Below are positions 16,832 through 25,669 of a DNA stretch of 64,000 bases, piece by piece. The notes below the pieces were generated by a model. It was not told where the DNA came from, ran no database searches, and worked only from the letters and a program-made list of their open reading frames with translations. Numbering within the stretch: position 1 is the stretch's first letter; each line of letters begins with the position of its first letter. This DNA comes from CBDCTM01 sp965222005 (lineage in GTDB: Bacteria; Bacteroidota; Bacteroidia; Chitinophagales; Saprospiraceae), in the NCBI GenBank assembly GCA_965222005.1, contig OZ244935.1:1984001-2048000 (forward strand). Reading direction: 5' to 3'. Both the position numbers and the translations under genes were made by a program.

Positions 16832-17290
16832 TCAGCCCTTCTCCAAAATCTGAGCAGCGTGATCTTTGGCTCTTACTTTGTCAATAAGCTTCTCGATCCG
16901 GCCCTTTTTATCAATCACAAAAGTAGTGCGATACACCCCCTCGTAGGTTCTGCCAAACAGTTGCTTCGGGCCCCATACATCATATGCCCGGATAGTGTCC
17001 AGCGAAGTATCCGCCAATAGTGGAAAGGGAAGTTTGTACTTTTTAATGAAGTTCTGGTGCTTGCGCACACTGTCAGGGCTAACGCCCAAAAGGGCATACC
17101 CCTGCTTTTGGAGCGCCGTATAATGGTCTCTCAGATTGCAAACTTCTTCCGTACAAGTAGGAGTATTGTCTTTGGGGTAAAAAAACAGCACCAGCTTTTG
17201 GCCTTTAAAATCAGCCAGGCTAACGAGTTCATTTTTTTCATTTTTTCCTGTAAAATCAGGAGCTTTAGCACCTTTTTTAAGTTTGGTCAT
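16832..17290 (-). CDS. bcp: Thioredoxin-dependent peroxiredoxin (Bcp type)
   Basis: 152 residues. Reduces hydroperoxides using thioredoxin in the cytoplasm. The peroxidatic Cys lies in DNTPTCTEEVCNLRD, with the second Cys five residues later, the Cys-x4-Cys arrangement of Bcp proteins. The thioredoxin-fold strands KLVLFFYPKDNTP and the Arg in YRTTFVIDKKGRI are also present. Its ATG overlaps the stop of the M23 peptidase gene by one base (TGATG), so translation is probably coupled. Confidence 0.93.
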   Translation of the reverse strand: MTKLKKGAKAPDFTGKNEKNELVSLADFKGQKLVLFFYPKDNTPTCTEEVCNLRDHYTALQKQGYALLGVSPDSVRKHQNFIKKYKLPFPLLADTSLDTIRAYDVWGPKQLFGRTYEGVYRTTFVIDKKGRIEKLIDKVRAKDHAAQILEKG

Positions 17291-19008
17291 CAGTATAGGA
17301 AGCTACGTTTGAGAATAGATTCATTGCCTCGATCATCTTTCACCACCAGCTGGAGCTGATGCTCACCTCTGCTGAGATCGGGAGTAAAACGGTGAATCAA
17401 TAAATCTTTTTTGGCATCGTATTCCATCAACACCCAATCCCCGTCAATGGTTGCCGAATAGTCCAGATAGCTCAAGTTGCGGGCCGTCGGAAAGTTGTCG
17501 GTTACTTTGAAGGTCATCTTCGACCAGCCTTGCATATTCTTTTGAAAGCGGATCGGTCGGATGCGTGGCGGCTCCTTGTCAAGCATAATGACAAACTCTC
17601 CAAAGTCGCGCACTTTGGCTTCCAGCATTTCTCCCCGCCAGCTCCCGCCACAGCTCACCGAAGGCTCGCCCGGCTCACAATAGGCAATCAATGCCTTGCT
17701 CTTCAATTGCTCGGGAAGGGTGGTTGGTTTGATAGCAATCGTAAAATACTTATGCACCGGCACCCTATAATCATGTACATGATGTACGGTGGAGTAGGTA
17801 TCTGCCGAGCCTTCCTGTGAGCTGGCATATTTTAGATACACATTTTCATAAAAGCTGCCTTTGGGAAAGAATAGCTTCATCGCTCCGTTGTCGATCACAT
17901 TCTCTTCCTGATAGGGGAGCAGATAGTTGTAGGTATTTCTTTGAGGAGGTAGCACTTCACCGCGCTTTACCCAAAATTCCAATTCGGCCGCGTTGCCTTC
18001 CACATCCTCCGCTATCATTCTAATACGGGTAGCCTTTCCTTTCTGTAGTTTGATCACGCCATTGTTGATCCGATCCGTGTAAATGGAAAGGCGATTGCCC
18101 GGCAAAGTGTAACAACGATGGAAGTAGCTCTTTTTGGTCACCTGCTCGGCATAGTCGAGATGAGCATTGATGTAACGGCTTTCACTGAATGCAAATTTTT
18201 CCATTTCAAAATGGTACACCAACTCATTGTCCTGATACATGGCCAGAGAATAGATTCCATTCCAGTTGCTGGTACCTGTCATATGATCAAAAGCTTTCAG
18301 GGCGAAGCCCGTGCGCCAGGCCCCAAGCAGCAGCGTATCGCCACTAATGCGATAGCCTTTTGCCGTTTTGCTCAGGCGGTAGGTTTTGGTGTCAAGCGTT
18401 TCCAGTTTGTCATTAAGCATATACGCCTTGAGCTGATGCAATTTTGGAGACACCTTATCCACAACCGGAATGCCAAAAAGTAGTGGGTTGATAGGCTTTT
18501 CTGACCTGGTGTTGCGAATTTCAAAATGCAAATGCGGCCCAAAAGATCGACCCGACACCCCCAGCCTGCCGATTACATCTCCTTTCGAAATTTTAAATTG
18601 TTCCCAGCCCGGAAAGAGATCCACTTCAAAAGACTTTCTTTTATGTTGATATTGATTTATATACGTACTCACCTGTTTGTCAAAGGATTGCAAGTGTGCA
18701 TATACACTGGTGTAGCCATTGGGATGATTGATGTACAGTGCATTTCCATAGCCACCTGATTGCACTTTTATTCGCGACACGTAGCCGTCGGCAATGGCAT
18801 AAATAGGCTGGCCTACCTTCCCGTTTCTGGCTTTGATGTCGATGCCGCTGTGGAGGTGGTTGGGCCTCAGCTCACCAAAGGTGCCCGACAGACGAATCGA
18901 ATTGTCCACCGGCGAGCGGAAGTAGTTTTGCGGATAGCCTGGCTTTTCATGAATATGAAAAGCCAGGGTAATGAATATTGCAAAAATGAAGGTCCCGAAT
19001 GATCGCAT
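17290..19008 (-). CDS. M23-family peptidase (LytM-type) with C-terminal beta domains
   Basis: 572 residues with an N-terminal signal segment. The LytM domain lies near the N-terminus (about residues 40-185): HLHSGIDIKA provides the first His and Asp, and GPHLHFEIR the HxH pair, so the zinc site and active residues are intact. It cleaves or binds peptidoglycan cross-links. The remaining two thirds consists of beta-rich segments without a named domain, containing GVIKLQKGKATRIRMIAED-like Ig-type strands. Translationally coupled to bcp. Two near-identical 18-bp direct repeats lie exactly at its start. Confidence 0.88.
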   Translation of the reverse strand: MRSFGTFIFAIFITLAFHIHEKPGYPQNYFRSPVDNSIRLSGTFGELRPNHLHSGIDIKARNGKVGQPIYAIADGYVSRIKVQSGGYGNALYINHPNGYTSVYAHLQSFDKQVSTYINQYQHKRKSFEVDLFPGWEQFKISKGDVIGRLGVSGRSFGPHLHFEIRNTRSEKPINPLLFGIPVVDKVSPKLHQLKAYMLNDKLETLDTKTYRLSKTAKGYRISGDTLLLGAWRTGFALKAFDHMTGTSNWNGIYSLAMYQDNELVYHFEMEKFAFSESRYINAHLDYAEQVTKKSYFHRCYTLPGNRLSIYTDRINNGVIKLQKGKATRIRMIAEDVEGNAAELEFWVKRGEVLPPQRNTYNYLLPYQEENVIDNGAMKLFFPKGSFYENVYLKYASSQEGSADTYSTVHHVHDYRVPVHKYFTIAIKPTTLPEQLKSKALIAYCEPGEPSVSCGGSWRGEMLEAKVRDFGEFVIMLDKEPPRIRPIRFQKNMQGWSKMTFKVTDNFPTARNLSYLDYSATIDGDWVLMEYDAKKDLLIHRFTPDLSRGEHQLQLVVKDDRGNESILKRSFLY

Positions 19009-19043
19009 TGATTGTTTGTGTATAAATTGATTGTTTGTGTATA
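19007..19043. repeat. 18-bp tandem direct repeat at the M23 gene start
   Basis: ATTGATTGTTTGTGTATA occurs at 19007-19024 and again at 19026-19043, one base apart. The first copy includes two bases of the M23 start codon, so the whole ribosome-binding region is duplicated. Confidence 0.8.
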
Positions 19044-19071
19044 ATATACGAAAGTAGTCAGAAAGGGTTTG

Positions 19072-19761
19072 CTACCAATCCGTCCACTTACCAGCGATGG
19101 CTGGTTCTTTTTCATTCCGAAAAATAAATTTCAGAAACTTACTACGGGGGATGGCTTTTGCTCCCAGGCTCCCCATGTGCCCTGTTTGCTGTTGGCAATC
19201 GATGAGCCATATGCCCTTGTCGATGAGCTTGTGTACCAAAGTGATAAATCCGAATTTGGAAGCATTGCTCACTTTGGTAAACATGGATTCGCCAAAAAAT
19301 ATTTTTCCCAGATATATCCCATACAAACCTCCCACCAACTGCTGCCCCTGCCAAACCTCCACGGAGTGAGCATAGCCTTCATGATACAACTGAACGTACG
19401 ACTCAAGTACTTCCTTTGAAATCCAGCTACTCCCCGACTGCCCTTTTCGCTTGTGTTGCTGACAGCCCGTGATGATTTCCTCAAAAGCCTGGTCGAAGGT
19501 AACTACAAATTTTTGCTGGTTGAAATAAGGTCGCATGCTTTTGGCTATCTTCAATTCCTGGGGGAACAATACAAAGCGTGGATCGGGCGACCACCAAAGG
19601 ATTGGATCATCCGGGTTGTACCAGGGAAAAAGCCCCAGCCGATAGGCTGCCAACAAGCGCTCAGTGGACAAATCGCCACCAATAGCCAGGATGCCGTCCT
19701 CATTGGCCAACTCAGGATGAGGAAAGGAAAAATCGTTTTCGGATAACCAAAAAACAGGCAT
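19072..19761 (-). CDS. aat: Leucyl/phenylalanyl-tRNA--protein transferase
   Basis: 229 residues, normal length. Adds Leu or Phe to the N-terminus of proteins with basic N-terminal residues, creating N-degrons. Typical blocks are visible: FPHPELANEDGILAIGGDLSTERLLAAYRLGLFPWYN near the N-terminus, WWSPDPRFVL, then SVEVWQGQQLVGGLYGI and GESMF. clpS, which delivers such N-degrons to ClpAP-type proteases, starts 381 bp upstream on the same strand, so the two steps of the pathway are neighbours. Confidence 0.96.
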   Translation of the reverse strand: MPVFWLSENDFSFPHPELANEDGILAIGGDLSTERLLAAYRLGLFPWYNPDDPILWWSPDPRFVLFPQELKIAKSMRPYFNQQKFVVTFDQAFEEIITGCQQHKRKGQSGSSWISKEVLESYVQLYHEGYAHSVEVWQGQQLVGGLYGIYLGKIFFGESMFTKVSNASKFGFITLVHKLIDKGIWLIDCQQQTGHMGSLGAKAIPRSKFLKFIFRNEKEPAIAGKWTDW

Positions 19762-19839
19762 CTGCTTGGGCTATATAAAAAGCAAATGAGGGAATGACCA
19801 ACCGCCATGCCCTCATCAGCCCGTTAAAAAAAGTATGAA

Positions 19840-20142
19840 TTATTCCTTTACCGATTCAATGACAGCCGACAGGCCTCGATCAGTAAGAGCGGATTTGAGC
19901 GGTTTTAGTATCGTGGGGGAGGCCGTTTTTACCGTAGCCTTCCCTTTGAAATGTATGATCAGCGATAGTTGCTCGGCTTGCTCATAAGAATGCCGGACGA
20001 TCTCCACGAAGCATTGTATGACCCAATCGAAAGTATTGACATCATCGTTATATACGATCAGTTGGGCCGCGCTGCCTATATCTTCTTCATTTTCCACTAC
20101 TACTATCTCTTCCAATTCTTCTACAGTCTGGTTGTACAACAT
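19840..20142 (-). CDS. clpS: ClpS adaptor protein
   Basis: 100 residues. Binds N-degron substrates and hands them to the Clp protease. The core starts at QLIVYNDDVNTFDWVIQCFVEIVRHSYEQAEQ: the NDD...T segment and the following helix line the N-degron pocket, and the HFKGKATVKTA region follows. The N-terminal extension is acidic (EELEEIVVVENEED). It lies 78 bp upstream of aat. Confidence 0.93.
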   Translation of the reverse strand: MLYNQTVEELEEIVVVENEEDIGSAAQLIVYNDDVNTFDWVIQCFVEIVRHSYEQAEQLSLIIHFKGKATVKTASPTILKPLKSALTDRGLSAVIESVKE

Positions 20143-20251
20143 CGATATATGGTTTTTTGATAATATATGCCTTGTTTTAATACCGGCACTAATTTAATGC
20201 AAAATTTTCAAATACCCTCGCTAAAAGCAAGAATTTCGGGCTCCAATCTTT

Positions 20252-20722
20252 TCAATTCAACTGCTCCAGAGTAGCCTTCACAGCACCAAAATCGGGCATA
20301 TCCTTAGCGCTTTCCAAAATTTCGGCATATTGTACCACTCCGCCACCATCTATCACAAAAGCGGCCCTTTTAGATACGCCTCTCAGGCCAAGCACGAACT
20401 CTTCATAAAATGCTCCGTACGCCCGGGATACTGCCTTATTAAAGTCGGAAAGCAGCGGGAAATTGTAGTTATTCTCCTTTTTAAATTTACCCAACGAAAA
20501 GGGCGAATCTACTGAAAGAGCCAGCACCTGAGCGTTGAGATGGTTGTAAACGCTCATATTATCACGCGTCTGACAAAGCTCCTCCGTGCATACTCCCGTA
20601 AATGCCATAGGAAAAAACAGCAATACCACGTTCTTTCCTTTGTAATCTTCCAACGACACTTCTTCCTTTTCAGTATTGCGAAGGGTGAAATTAGGCGCTT
20701 TGTCTCCTTTTTTGACAGTCAT
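20252..20722 (-). CDS. Peroxiredoxin (AhpC/TSA, AhpE-like)
   Basis: 156 residues from the ATG at 20722, where MTVKKGDKAPNFTL begins the family core; a longer frame reaching 20872 crosses a promoter box and is rejected. The peroxidatic Cys is in FPMAFTGVCTEELCQTRD, with another Cys five residues later, and the Arg in GVSKRAAFVIDGGG is present. Reduces peroxides in the cytoplasm. The FPMAFTGVC form resembles the AhpE group more than Bcp, so the window encodes two different peroxiredoxins. Confidence 0.9.
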   Translation of the reverse strand: MTVKKGDKAPNFTLRNTEKEEVSLEDYKGKNVVLLFFPMAFTGVCTEELCQTRDNMSVYNHLNAQVLALSVDSPFSLGKFKKENNYNFPLLSDFNKAVSRAYGAFYEEFVLGLRGVSKRAAFVIDGGGVVQYAEILESAKDMPDFGAVKATLEQLN

Positions 20723-20756
20723 AATACTTTTATTTTTTTGTGGATAAATAGGGCCG

Positions 20757-20764
20757 CAAATATA
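20757..20764 (-). promoter_or_regulatory. -7 promoter box TATATTTG of the peroxiredoxin gene
   Basis: Perfect TAnnTTTG on the minus strand, followed by CGGCC. It places the transcription start about 30 bases before ATG 20722 and argues against the longer upstream reading frame. Confidence 0.5.
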
Positions 20765-20961
20765 TAGACTGTGTGGGGAATTTGTTCGTTGAGGAAAGCA
20801 TTTTTCATTTTTTGGTGAGACGAAGTCCCGCTTTTTCTTGAAATAGGGATATTTGTGCCTTGTACCGTTCAAAGAATAAAATGAGGGTTTAATTTTTTGA
20901 ATGATACTTGATCAGTGTTTTCCGAACAAACTCATAGATTTACACCATCAAATACAACACT

Positions 20962-21873
20962 TTGCCTGCTACCCAACATCATATCCCCCATTCAGCCCAC
21001 CGCCGCGCCTATCTCGAACTGCACATCGCCGTACTGCTCTTTGGCTTCACCGCTATTCTGGGCGACCTTATCCAGCTCAGTGCTTTGATGACCGTGTGGT
21101 GGAGGGTGCTCATCACCAGTATCAGCCTGTTGTTTCTCATCCGCTTTGGTCGCCAGTTGAAGCAAATCCCCCGAAAAAATATTCTCCAATTTATGAGTAT
21201 TGGTGTATTGGTAGCCTTGCATTGGCTTTGTTTCTTTGGCTCTATCAAATATAGCAATGCCTCAATTTGCCTCATCTGCCTGGCTACTACTTCATTTTTT
21301 ACCGCCATTCTGGAACCTCTCATACTGGGGCATCGCATCAAATCCTATGAGCTGCTGCTGGGCTTTCTCATCATTCCCGGTATGATGATAGTAGCCAATA
21401 GCATTGACTTTACAATGCTCACCGGTATCTGGCTGGGCCTGCTTTCGGCCTTGCTGGCAGCGCTTTTCGCCATTTTTAACAAAAAGCTGATCCACAGCGC
21501 CAATCCTTTTAGCATTACCTTCCTTGAGCTCGGTAGCGGATGGATCTTCCTCAGCCTGCTGCTCCCCGTATTTTTTACAAATAGTGAAACGGCTCAGTTT
21601 TGGCCCGGCTATTCCGACTGGATCTACCTGCTGGTGCTAGCTCTTTTGTGTACTACGCTAGGCTATGTGCTGGCACTGCGGGCTTTGCGCTACCTCTCAG
21701 CATTTGCCGCCAACCTTACCATCAATCTTGAACCAGTGTATGGAATCATCCTGGCCTGGCTGATCCTCAATGAAAGTGACGAACTGACCGCCGGATTCTA
21801 TTGGGGAAGCTGTATTATTCTTTTTGCTGTCATTATTTATCCGGTTATCAATAAGAAAATGATCAACTCATAA
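20962..21873 (+). CDS. EamA/DMT-family membrane transporter
   Basis: 303 residues, about ten hydrophobic helices in two EamA repeats (LELHIAVLLFGFTAILGDLI at the start of the first; GIWLGLLSALLAALFAIFNKK at the start of the second). Drug/metabolite exporter-type permease of unknown substrate. No ATG precedes the first helix, so the start is taken as TTG 20962; the exact N-terminus is uncertain. Same direction as the methyltransferase operon, 66 bp before it, so it may belong to the same unit. Confidence 0.85.
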   Translation: MPATQHHIPHSAHRRAYLELHIAVLLFGFTAILGDLIQLSALMTVWWRVLITSISLLFLIRFGRQLKQIPRKNILQFMSIGVLVALHWLCFFGSIKYSNASICLICLATTSFFTAILEPLILGHRIKSYELLLGFLIIPGMMIVANSIDFTMLTGIWLGLLSALLAALFAIFNKKLIHSANPFSITFLELGSGWIFLSLLLPVFFTNSETAQFWPGYSDWIYLLVLALLCTTLGYVLALRALRYLSAFAANLTINLEPVYGIILAWLILNESDELTAGFYWGSCIILFAVIIYPVINKKMINS

Positions 21874-21939
21874 TCCTTTTTGTCAGAGGCAGCATTCGCT
21901 TCAACTTGCTTAATTTTATAATCCAAGTCAACGATCAGA

Positions 21940-22575
21940 ATGAATCATTTTTTCAATAAACTTCACGATTACTGCAACCAATTCAGCAGCCCAGCTACCG
22001 AATTACTCCAAGCACTGGAACGCGAAACCCACCTCAAAACCCTGGCTCCACAAATGATGAGCGGCCATCTGCAAGGCCAACTGCTCCAATTGATCAGCAC
22101 ACTGAAGCAACCTGAAGCCATTCTCGAGGTCGGCACCTTTACCGGCTACGCTACCCTCTGCCTGGCCAAAGGGCTGACCAATACCGGCCTGCTGACCACG
22201 ATTGAGGCCAATGATGAGCTCGCTCCCATCATCCGTAAGTATCTGCAGCTCGCAGGCCTGCAAGAACGGGTCACCTTATTGCTGGGAGACGGGCTGGAGA
22301 TCATCCCGGGCCTTGACGGCCCTTTCGATATCATCTTCATCGATGCCGGCAAGCAGGATTATGGTGCCTTCTACGAGCTATGCCTGCCAAAGCTCCGAAG
22401 CGGAGGCTTGCTGCTGGCTGACAATGTGCTGTGGAGTGGCAAAGTGGTGAGTGCTGAAAAAGATGCCGATACCCTTGCGATACATACATTCAACCAAAAA
22501 ATACGCGATGATGAGCGTGTAAAACAGCTCATGTTGCCCTTGAGGGACGGTTTGCTCATCGTTGAAAAACTATGA
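21940..22575 (+). CDS. Class I SAM-dependent O-methyltransferase
   Basis: 211 residues, COMT-like. SAM-binding motifs: ILEVGTFTGYATLCLAKGL (motif I, about residue 70), TTIEAND (motif II), FDIIFIDAGKQDYGAFYE (metal/Asp motif) and GGLLLADNVLWSGKV. Expected to methylate a hydroxyl group of a small or glycan-linked substrate. Its stop overlaps the next start by 4 bp, and the next three genes are equally tight, so they form one operon. Confidence 0.92.
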   Translation: MNHFFNKLHDYCNQFSSPATELLQALERETHLKTLAPQMMSGHLQGQLLQLISTLKQPEAILEVGTFTGYATLCLAKGLTNTGLLTTIEANDELAPIIRKYLQLAGLQERVTLLLGDGLEIIPGLDGPFDIIFIDAGKQDYGAFYELCLPKLRSGGLLLADNVLWSGKVVSAEKDADTLAIHTFNQKIRDDERVKQLMLPLRDGLLIVEKL

Positions 22576-23597
22576 ATCGGACTCTTTTACGTATATTACA
22601 AGCCTCTCAATTTGCCTGGCAGATGCCCTGGCTCATCCGCCTGACGGGGCAGCGGATATTCAGCCCTTTTTATCACAGCGTGCAGGGAAAAGCAGATATG
22701 TCGCACATCCGGCATCTGTATCCCTTGAGAACTGTTGAACAATTTGAAGCTGATCTTGATTATTTACTCCGCTATTTTGAACCGATCAGCTTGGAAGAGA
22801 CATCGCGATTGCTGAGTGGTCAAAAGCCACATAGAGGCCCGGCTTTTTTTCTGTCATTCGATGACGGGCTGAGTGAACTGTATGAGCTGATTGCACCCAT
22901 ACTAATCCGCAAAGGCATTCCGGCTGCTCTATTTGTAAATAGTGCTTTTGTGAACAATAAGGCCCTGTTTTTTCGCTACAAAGTGAGTCTGTTGATGGAT
23001 TTACTTTTTCAAAAATCTCCCTCCAGAGCTGTAAGATCGGCCATTGTCAAAAGCTGTGCAGCACAAGGCCTGGCCTTTTCCCAACCTGCCGATCTGCTAG
23101 GCATCGGCTATGCCCGGCGCAGTCTGGCGGATGAATTGGCCGGGCTGCTGGACTATAGCTTTGACGGCTACCTGCAGCAGCGGCAACCCTATTTGAGTAC
23201 AGAGCAGCTTAAGAGCTTGCAAGCAAAAGGCTTCGCCATTGGAGCGCACAGCATCGACCACCCTTTGTATGCAGAGCTTGGCCTTGAGGAACAGCTTTTT
23301 CAAACCCGGCAAAGCCTGGAATTTGTCAGCACCTACTTTGCTCCCGCTCTCCGAAGTTTTGCCTTTCCCTTCACCGATGATGGTGTGGGCCTGGTTTTTT
23401 TCAACGCATTACAGGATCAAAACCTGGTAGATATTAGCTTCGGATCGGCTGGCTTGAAGAGGGACTCGGCGCCCCGTCACTATCAACGTAGCCCGATGGA
23501 GTTGGGCAATTTTTCCACCGCCGTTCTGGTGAAGGCAGCATATTTTGCCTACATTGTCAAAGGCATATTTGGGAAAAACACCATCATCCGCCAATGA
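22572..23597 (+). CDS. Polysaccharide deacetylase family protein
   Basis: 341 residues. NodB-type core: FFLSFDDGLSELYELIAPIL holds the catalytic FDDG, and GFAIGAHSIDHPLY carries the HxxxH metal pair (H of AHSIDH). The insert around KALFFRYKVSLLMDLLF is longer than in chitin deacetylases and resembles deacetylases of cell-surface polysaccharide loci. The N-terminus has no clear signal peptide, so it may act in the cytoplasm. Overlaps both the methyltransferase (4 bp) and the following acetyltransferase (4 bp). Confidence 0.9.
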   Translation: MNRTLLRILQASQFAWQMPWLIRLTGQRIFSPFYHSVQGKADMSHIRHLYPLRTVEQFEADLDYLLRYFEPISLEETSRLLSGQKPHRGPAFFLSFDDGLSELYELIAPILIRKGIPAALFVNSAFVNNKALFFRYKVSLLMDLLFQKSPSRAVRSAIVKSCAAQGLAFSQPADLLGIGYARRSLADELAGLLDYSFDGYLQQRQPYLSTEQLKSLQAKGFAIGAHSIDHPLYAELGLEEQLFQTRQSLEFVSTYFAPALRSFAFPFTDDGVGLVFFNALQDQNLVDISFGSAGLKRDSAPRHYQRSPMELGNFSTAVLVKAAYFAYIVKGIFGKNTIIRQ

Positions 23598-24688
23598 CGA
23601 TTCAATACATCAAGCTTGGTGAGCTGGAAGATTTTGTGCGATCGCCTTCATTTCAGCAAGCATCCGTCATCCCCATATCCACTCAACGTGCGCTGGCTCA
23701 GGCACGCAATCCAGGTGCCCGGGAGGAGGATGTAGTATTGGTGCTGGCCTATGATAGCGACCAATTGATGGGGTACCTCGGCTTGTTGCCCGATAGCTTG
23801 TACACCCACGGGAAGCCACAGCCTATAGCCTGGATGAGTTGCATTTGGGTGAGCCCCGCGGCGCGCGGCAAAGGGGTGGCAAAGCGGCTGCTGCGGGCAG
23901 CTGATAAGCAATGGACGAGCCGCCTTCTGGCTACAGAATTTACCGGCCCCGCCAGGCAATTGTATGACAAAATGAAGCTGTTTGATGATTTACAATCGCT
24001 CAACGGAATGCGTGCCTACCTGCGGCCCAATTTATCTTTTCTGCTACCCAAAAAACATGCTTTCTGGCGTACTTCCAGGTTTTTATTGAAAGGGTTCGAT
24101 CTTGTGCTTACTCCCTTCAACAAGCTTAGAATGTACGCATACAAACGGTCCATTCCTCCAGAATATCGTTGGGAGAAAGTCGAACAACTGGATGCACCTA
24201 CTGCTGCCTGGCTAAAGACTCAACAAGAGGCAGAACTATTCGCAAGGGATGCCTCATCCATCAATTGGATGCTCAACCACCCCTGGCTGGCCAATGATGA
24301 GCAAGCTGTAAAGGATCAATCTCGCTACGCATTTTCGGTATATGCCCAGCATTTTAGCATGCCTTGCATGAAATTGTATCACAAAAAACAGTTGGCTGGT
24401 TTGATTATCCTTGCACTACGCGACCGGCATTTGAAGATACCTTATTTGTATGTAAGCGAGGAGCATATCAGGGGGCTTGTAGCATTGCTGGAGCAATATC
24501 TACTGGAGCAGGCGGTGGATATGCTTACCACCTATCACCCGGCACTTTGCCAATACTGGCAAAAGCGATCGCCTTTCTATCACAAACGCCCCTTCATCCG
24601 ACAATACCTGATCTCCCAATCCCTTTCCCGGCGAGTCAGCCAGGCCTTCAAAATCCAGGATGGTGACGGCGATTGCGCATTTACCTGA
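23594..24688 (+). CDS. GNAT-family N-acetyltransferase
   Basis: 364 residues. The N-terminal half contains the GNAT core: VLVLAYDSDQLMGYLGLLP, then WMSCIWVSPAARGKGVAKRLLRAA with the RGKGVAK acetyl-CoA loop (about residues 95-105). The C-terminal half is a second, weaker alpha/beta region, suggesting a tandem-GNAT layout. The substrate is unknown; the operon suggests acylation of a surface sugar or lipid. ATGA overlap with the deacetylase gene. Confidence 0.85.
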   Translation: MTIQYIKLGELEDFVRSPSFQQASVIPISTQRALAQARNPGAREEDVVLVLAYDSDQLMGYLGLLPDSLYTHGKPQPIAWMSCIWVSPAARGKGVAKRLLRAADKQWTSRLLATEFTGPARQLYDKMKLFDDLQSLNGMRAYLRPNLSFLLPKKHAFWRTSRFLLKGFDLVLTPFNKLRMYAYKRSIPPEYRWEKVEQLDAPTAAWLKTQQEAELFARDASSINWMLNHPWLANDEQAVKDQSRYAFSVYAQHFSMPCMKLYHKKQLAGLIILALRDRHLKIPYLYVSEEHIRGLVALLEQYLLEQAVDMLTTYHPALCQYWQKRSPFYHKRPFIRQYLISQSLSRRVSQAFKIQDGDGDCAFT

Positions 24689-24700
24689 CTATTAATAGCT

Positions 24701-25657
24701 TTGCAACAAACCTCTCGATTGAACCCAAAATTGCAATACATTGCCTGGGCCGCCACCACAGATGTGCTGCCTCTGTTTTTTCAGCCCTGGTACCTGGATG
24801 CCGTGTGTGCATCAGGCCAATGGGATGTGGCGATTGCTAAATCGGAAGGTCGGATAGTCGCCGTGTTGCCATACTTTATAAAAGCCAAATGGCCTTTTCG
24901 CTATATCACCATGCCACATCTTTGCAAAATGATGGGGCCGTTTATATTGCCCCCTTTCCGAGCTGCCCGGCAAACGCAAGAGTGGACAGAGCAGTTGCTA
25001 AATCAAATACCAAAGGTGCATTACTACTACCAGCAGCTGCATTACGATGTATTGGATTGGCGGGCCTACCAAAGGGGTGAGTATCAGCAGCAAACAGGTT
25101 ATTCTTATGTTCTGGAGCCTCTGAATCCGCTGGAAAAAGTTTTTCAAAACATCTCCGCAAGCTATCGCAACAACAAGATCAAACGCGCCCGGAAAGTAGT
25201 ACAGGTAGTGAGTGAACCAAACCTTCGTGCCTGTTATCAACTCAACCTGAAGACCTTTGAACGCCAGGGGCTGCCCTTCCCTTTTTCTTTTGCATTCTTT
25301 CAACATTTTGATCAAGCATTGGCCCGCCACCAGGCACGAAAAATGTTCTTCGCCATCGACCAGGACGGGCAATATCATTCTACTCTATATCTGATCTGGG
25401 ATCACCAAAGTGCGTATTACCTGCTCTCCGGTGACGACCCCGATCACCGAAGCAGCGGTGCCGGCATTTTGCTGGTGTGGGAGGCTATTCAGTTTACCCA
25501 AAAAGAACTCGGCCTCAATCGATTCGATTTTTTGGGCAGCATGATCCCGTCTATCGAGCATGTACGCAGACAGTTTGGCGCTCACCAGCTGCCTTACTTC
25601 AAGATATGGAAATATCATTCTCGCCTGTTTAAATGGCTGGAGCACATAAATGGCTGA
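24701..25657 (+). CDS. FemAB/BioF2-type acetyltransferase
   Basis: 318 residues from TTG 24701; TTG 24719 is also possible, and no ATG precedes the conserved start. It matches the Acetyltransf_6 (BioF2/FemAB-like) pattern: FFQPWYLDAVCASGQWDVAIA near the N-terminus, NKIKRARK in the middle, and YYLLSGDDPDHRSSGAGILLVWEAIQFTQ then FDFLGSM near the end. Such enzymes add amino-acyl or acyl groups during envelope polymer synthesis. 12 bp after the GNAT gene, last gene of the operon; convergent with the POTRA protein gene. Confidence 0.85.
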   Translation: MQQTSRLNPKLQYIAWAATTDVLPLFFQPWYLDAVCASGQWDVAIAKSEGRIVAVLPYFIKAKWPFRYITMPHLCKMMGPFILPPFRAARQTQEWTEQLLNQIPKVHYYYQQLHYDVLDWRAYQRGEYQQQTGYSYVLEPLNPLEKVFQNISASYRNNKIKRARKVVQVVSEPNLRACYQLNLKTFERQGLPFPFSFAFFQHFDQALARHQARKMFFAIDQDGQYHSTLYLIWDHQSAYYLLSGDDPDHRSSGAGILLVWEAIQFTQKELGLNRFDFLGSMIPSIEHVRRQFGAHQLPYFKIWKYHSRLFKWLEHING

Positions 25658-25669
25658 TCTCCCAGTCTT

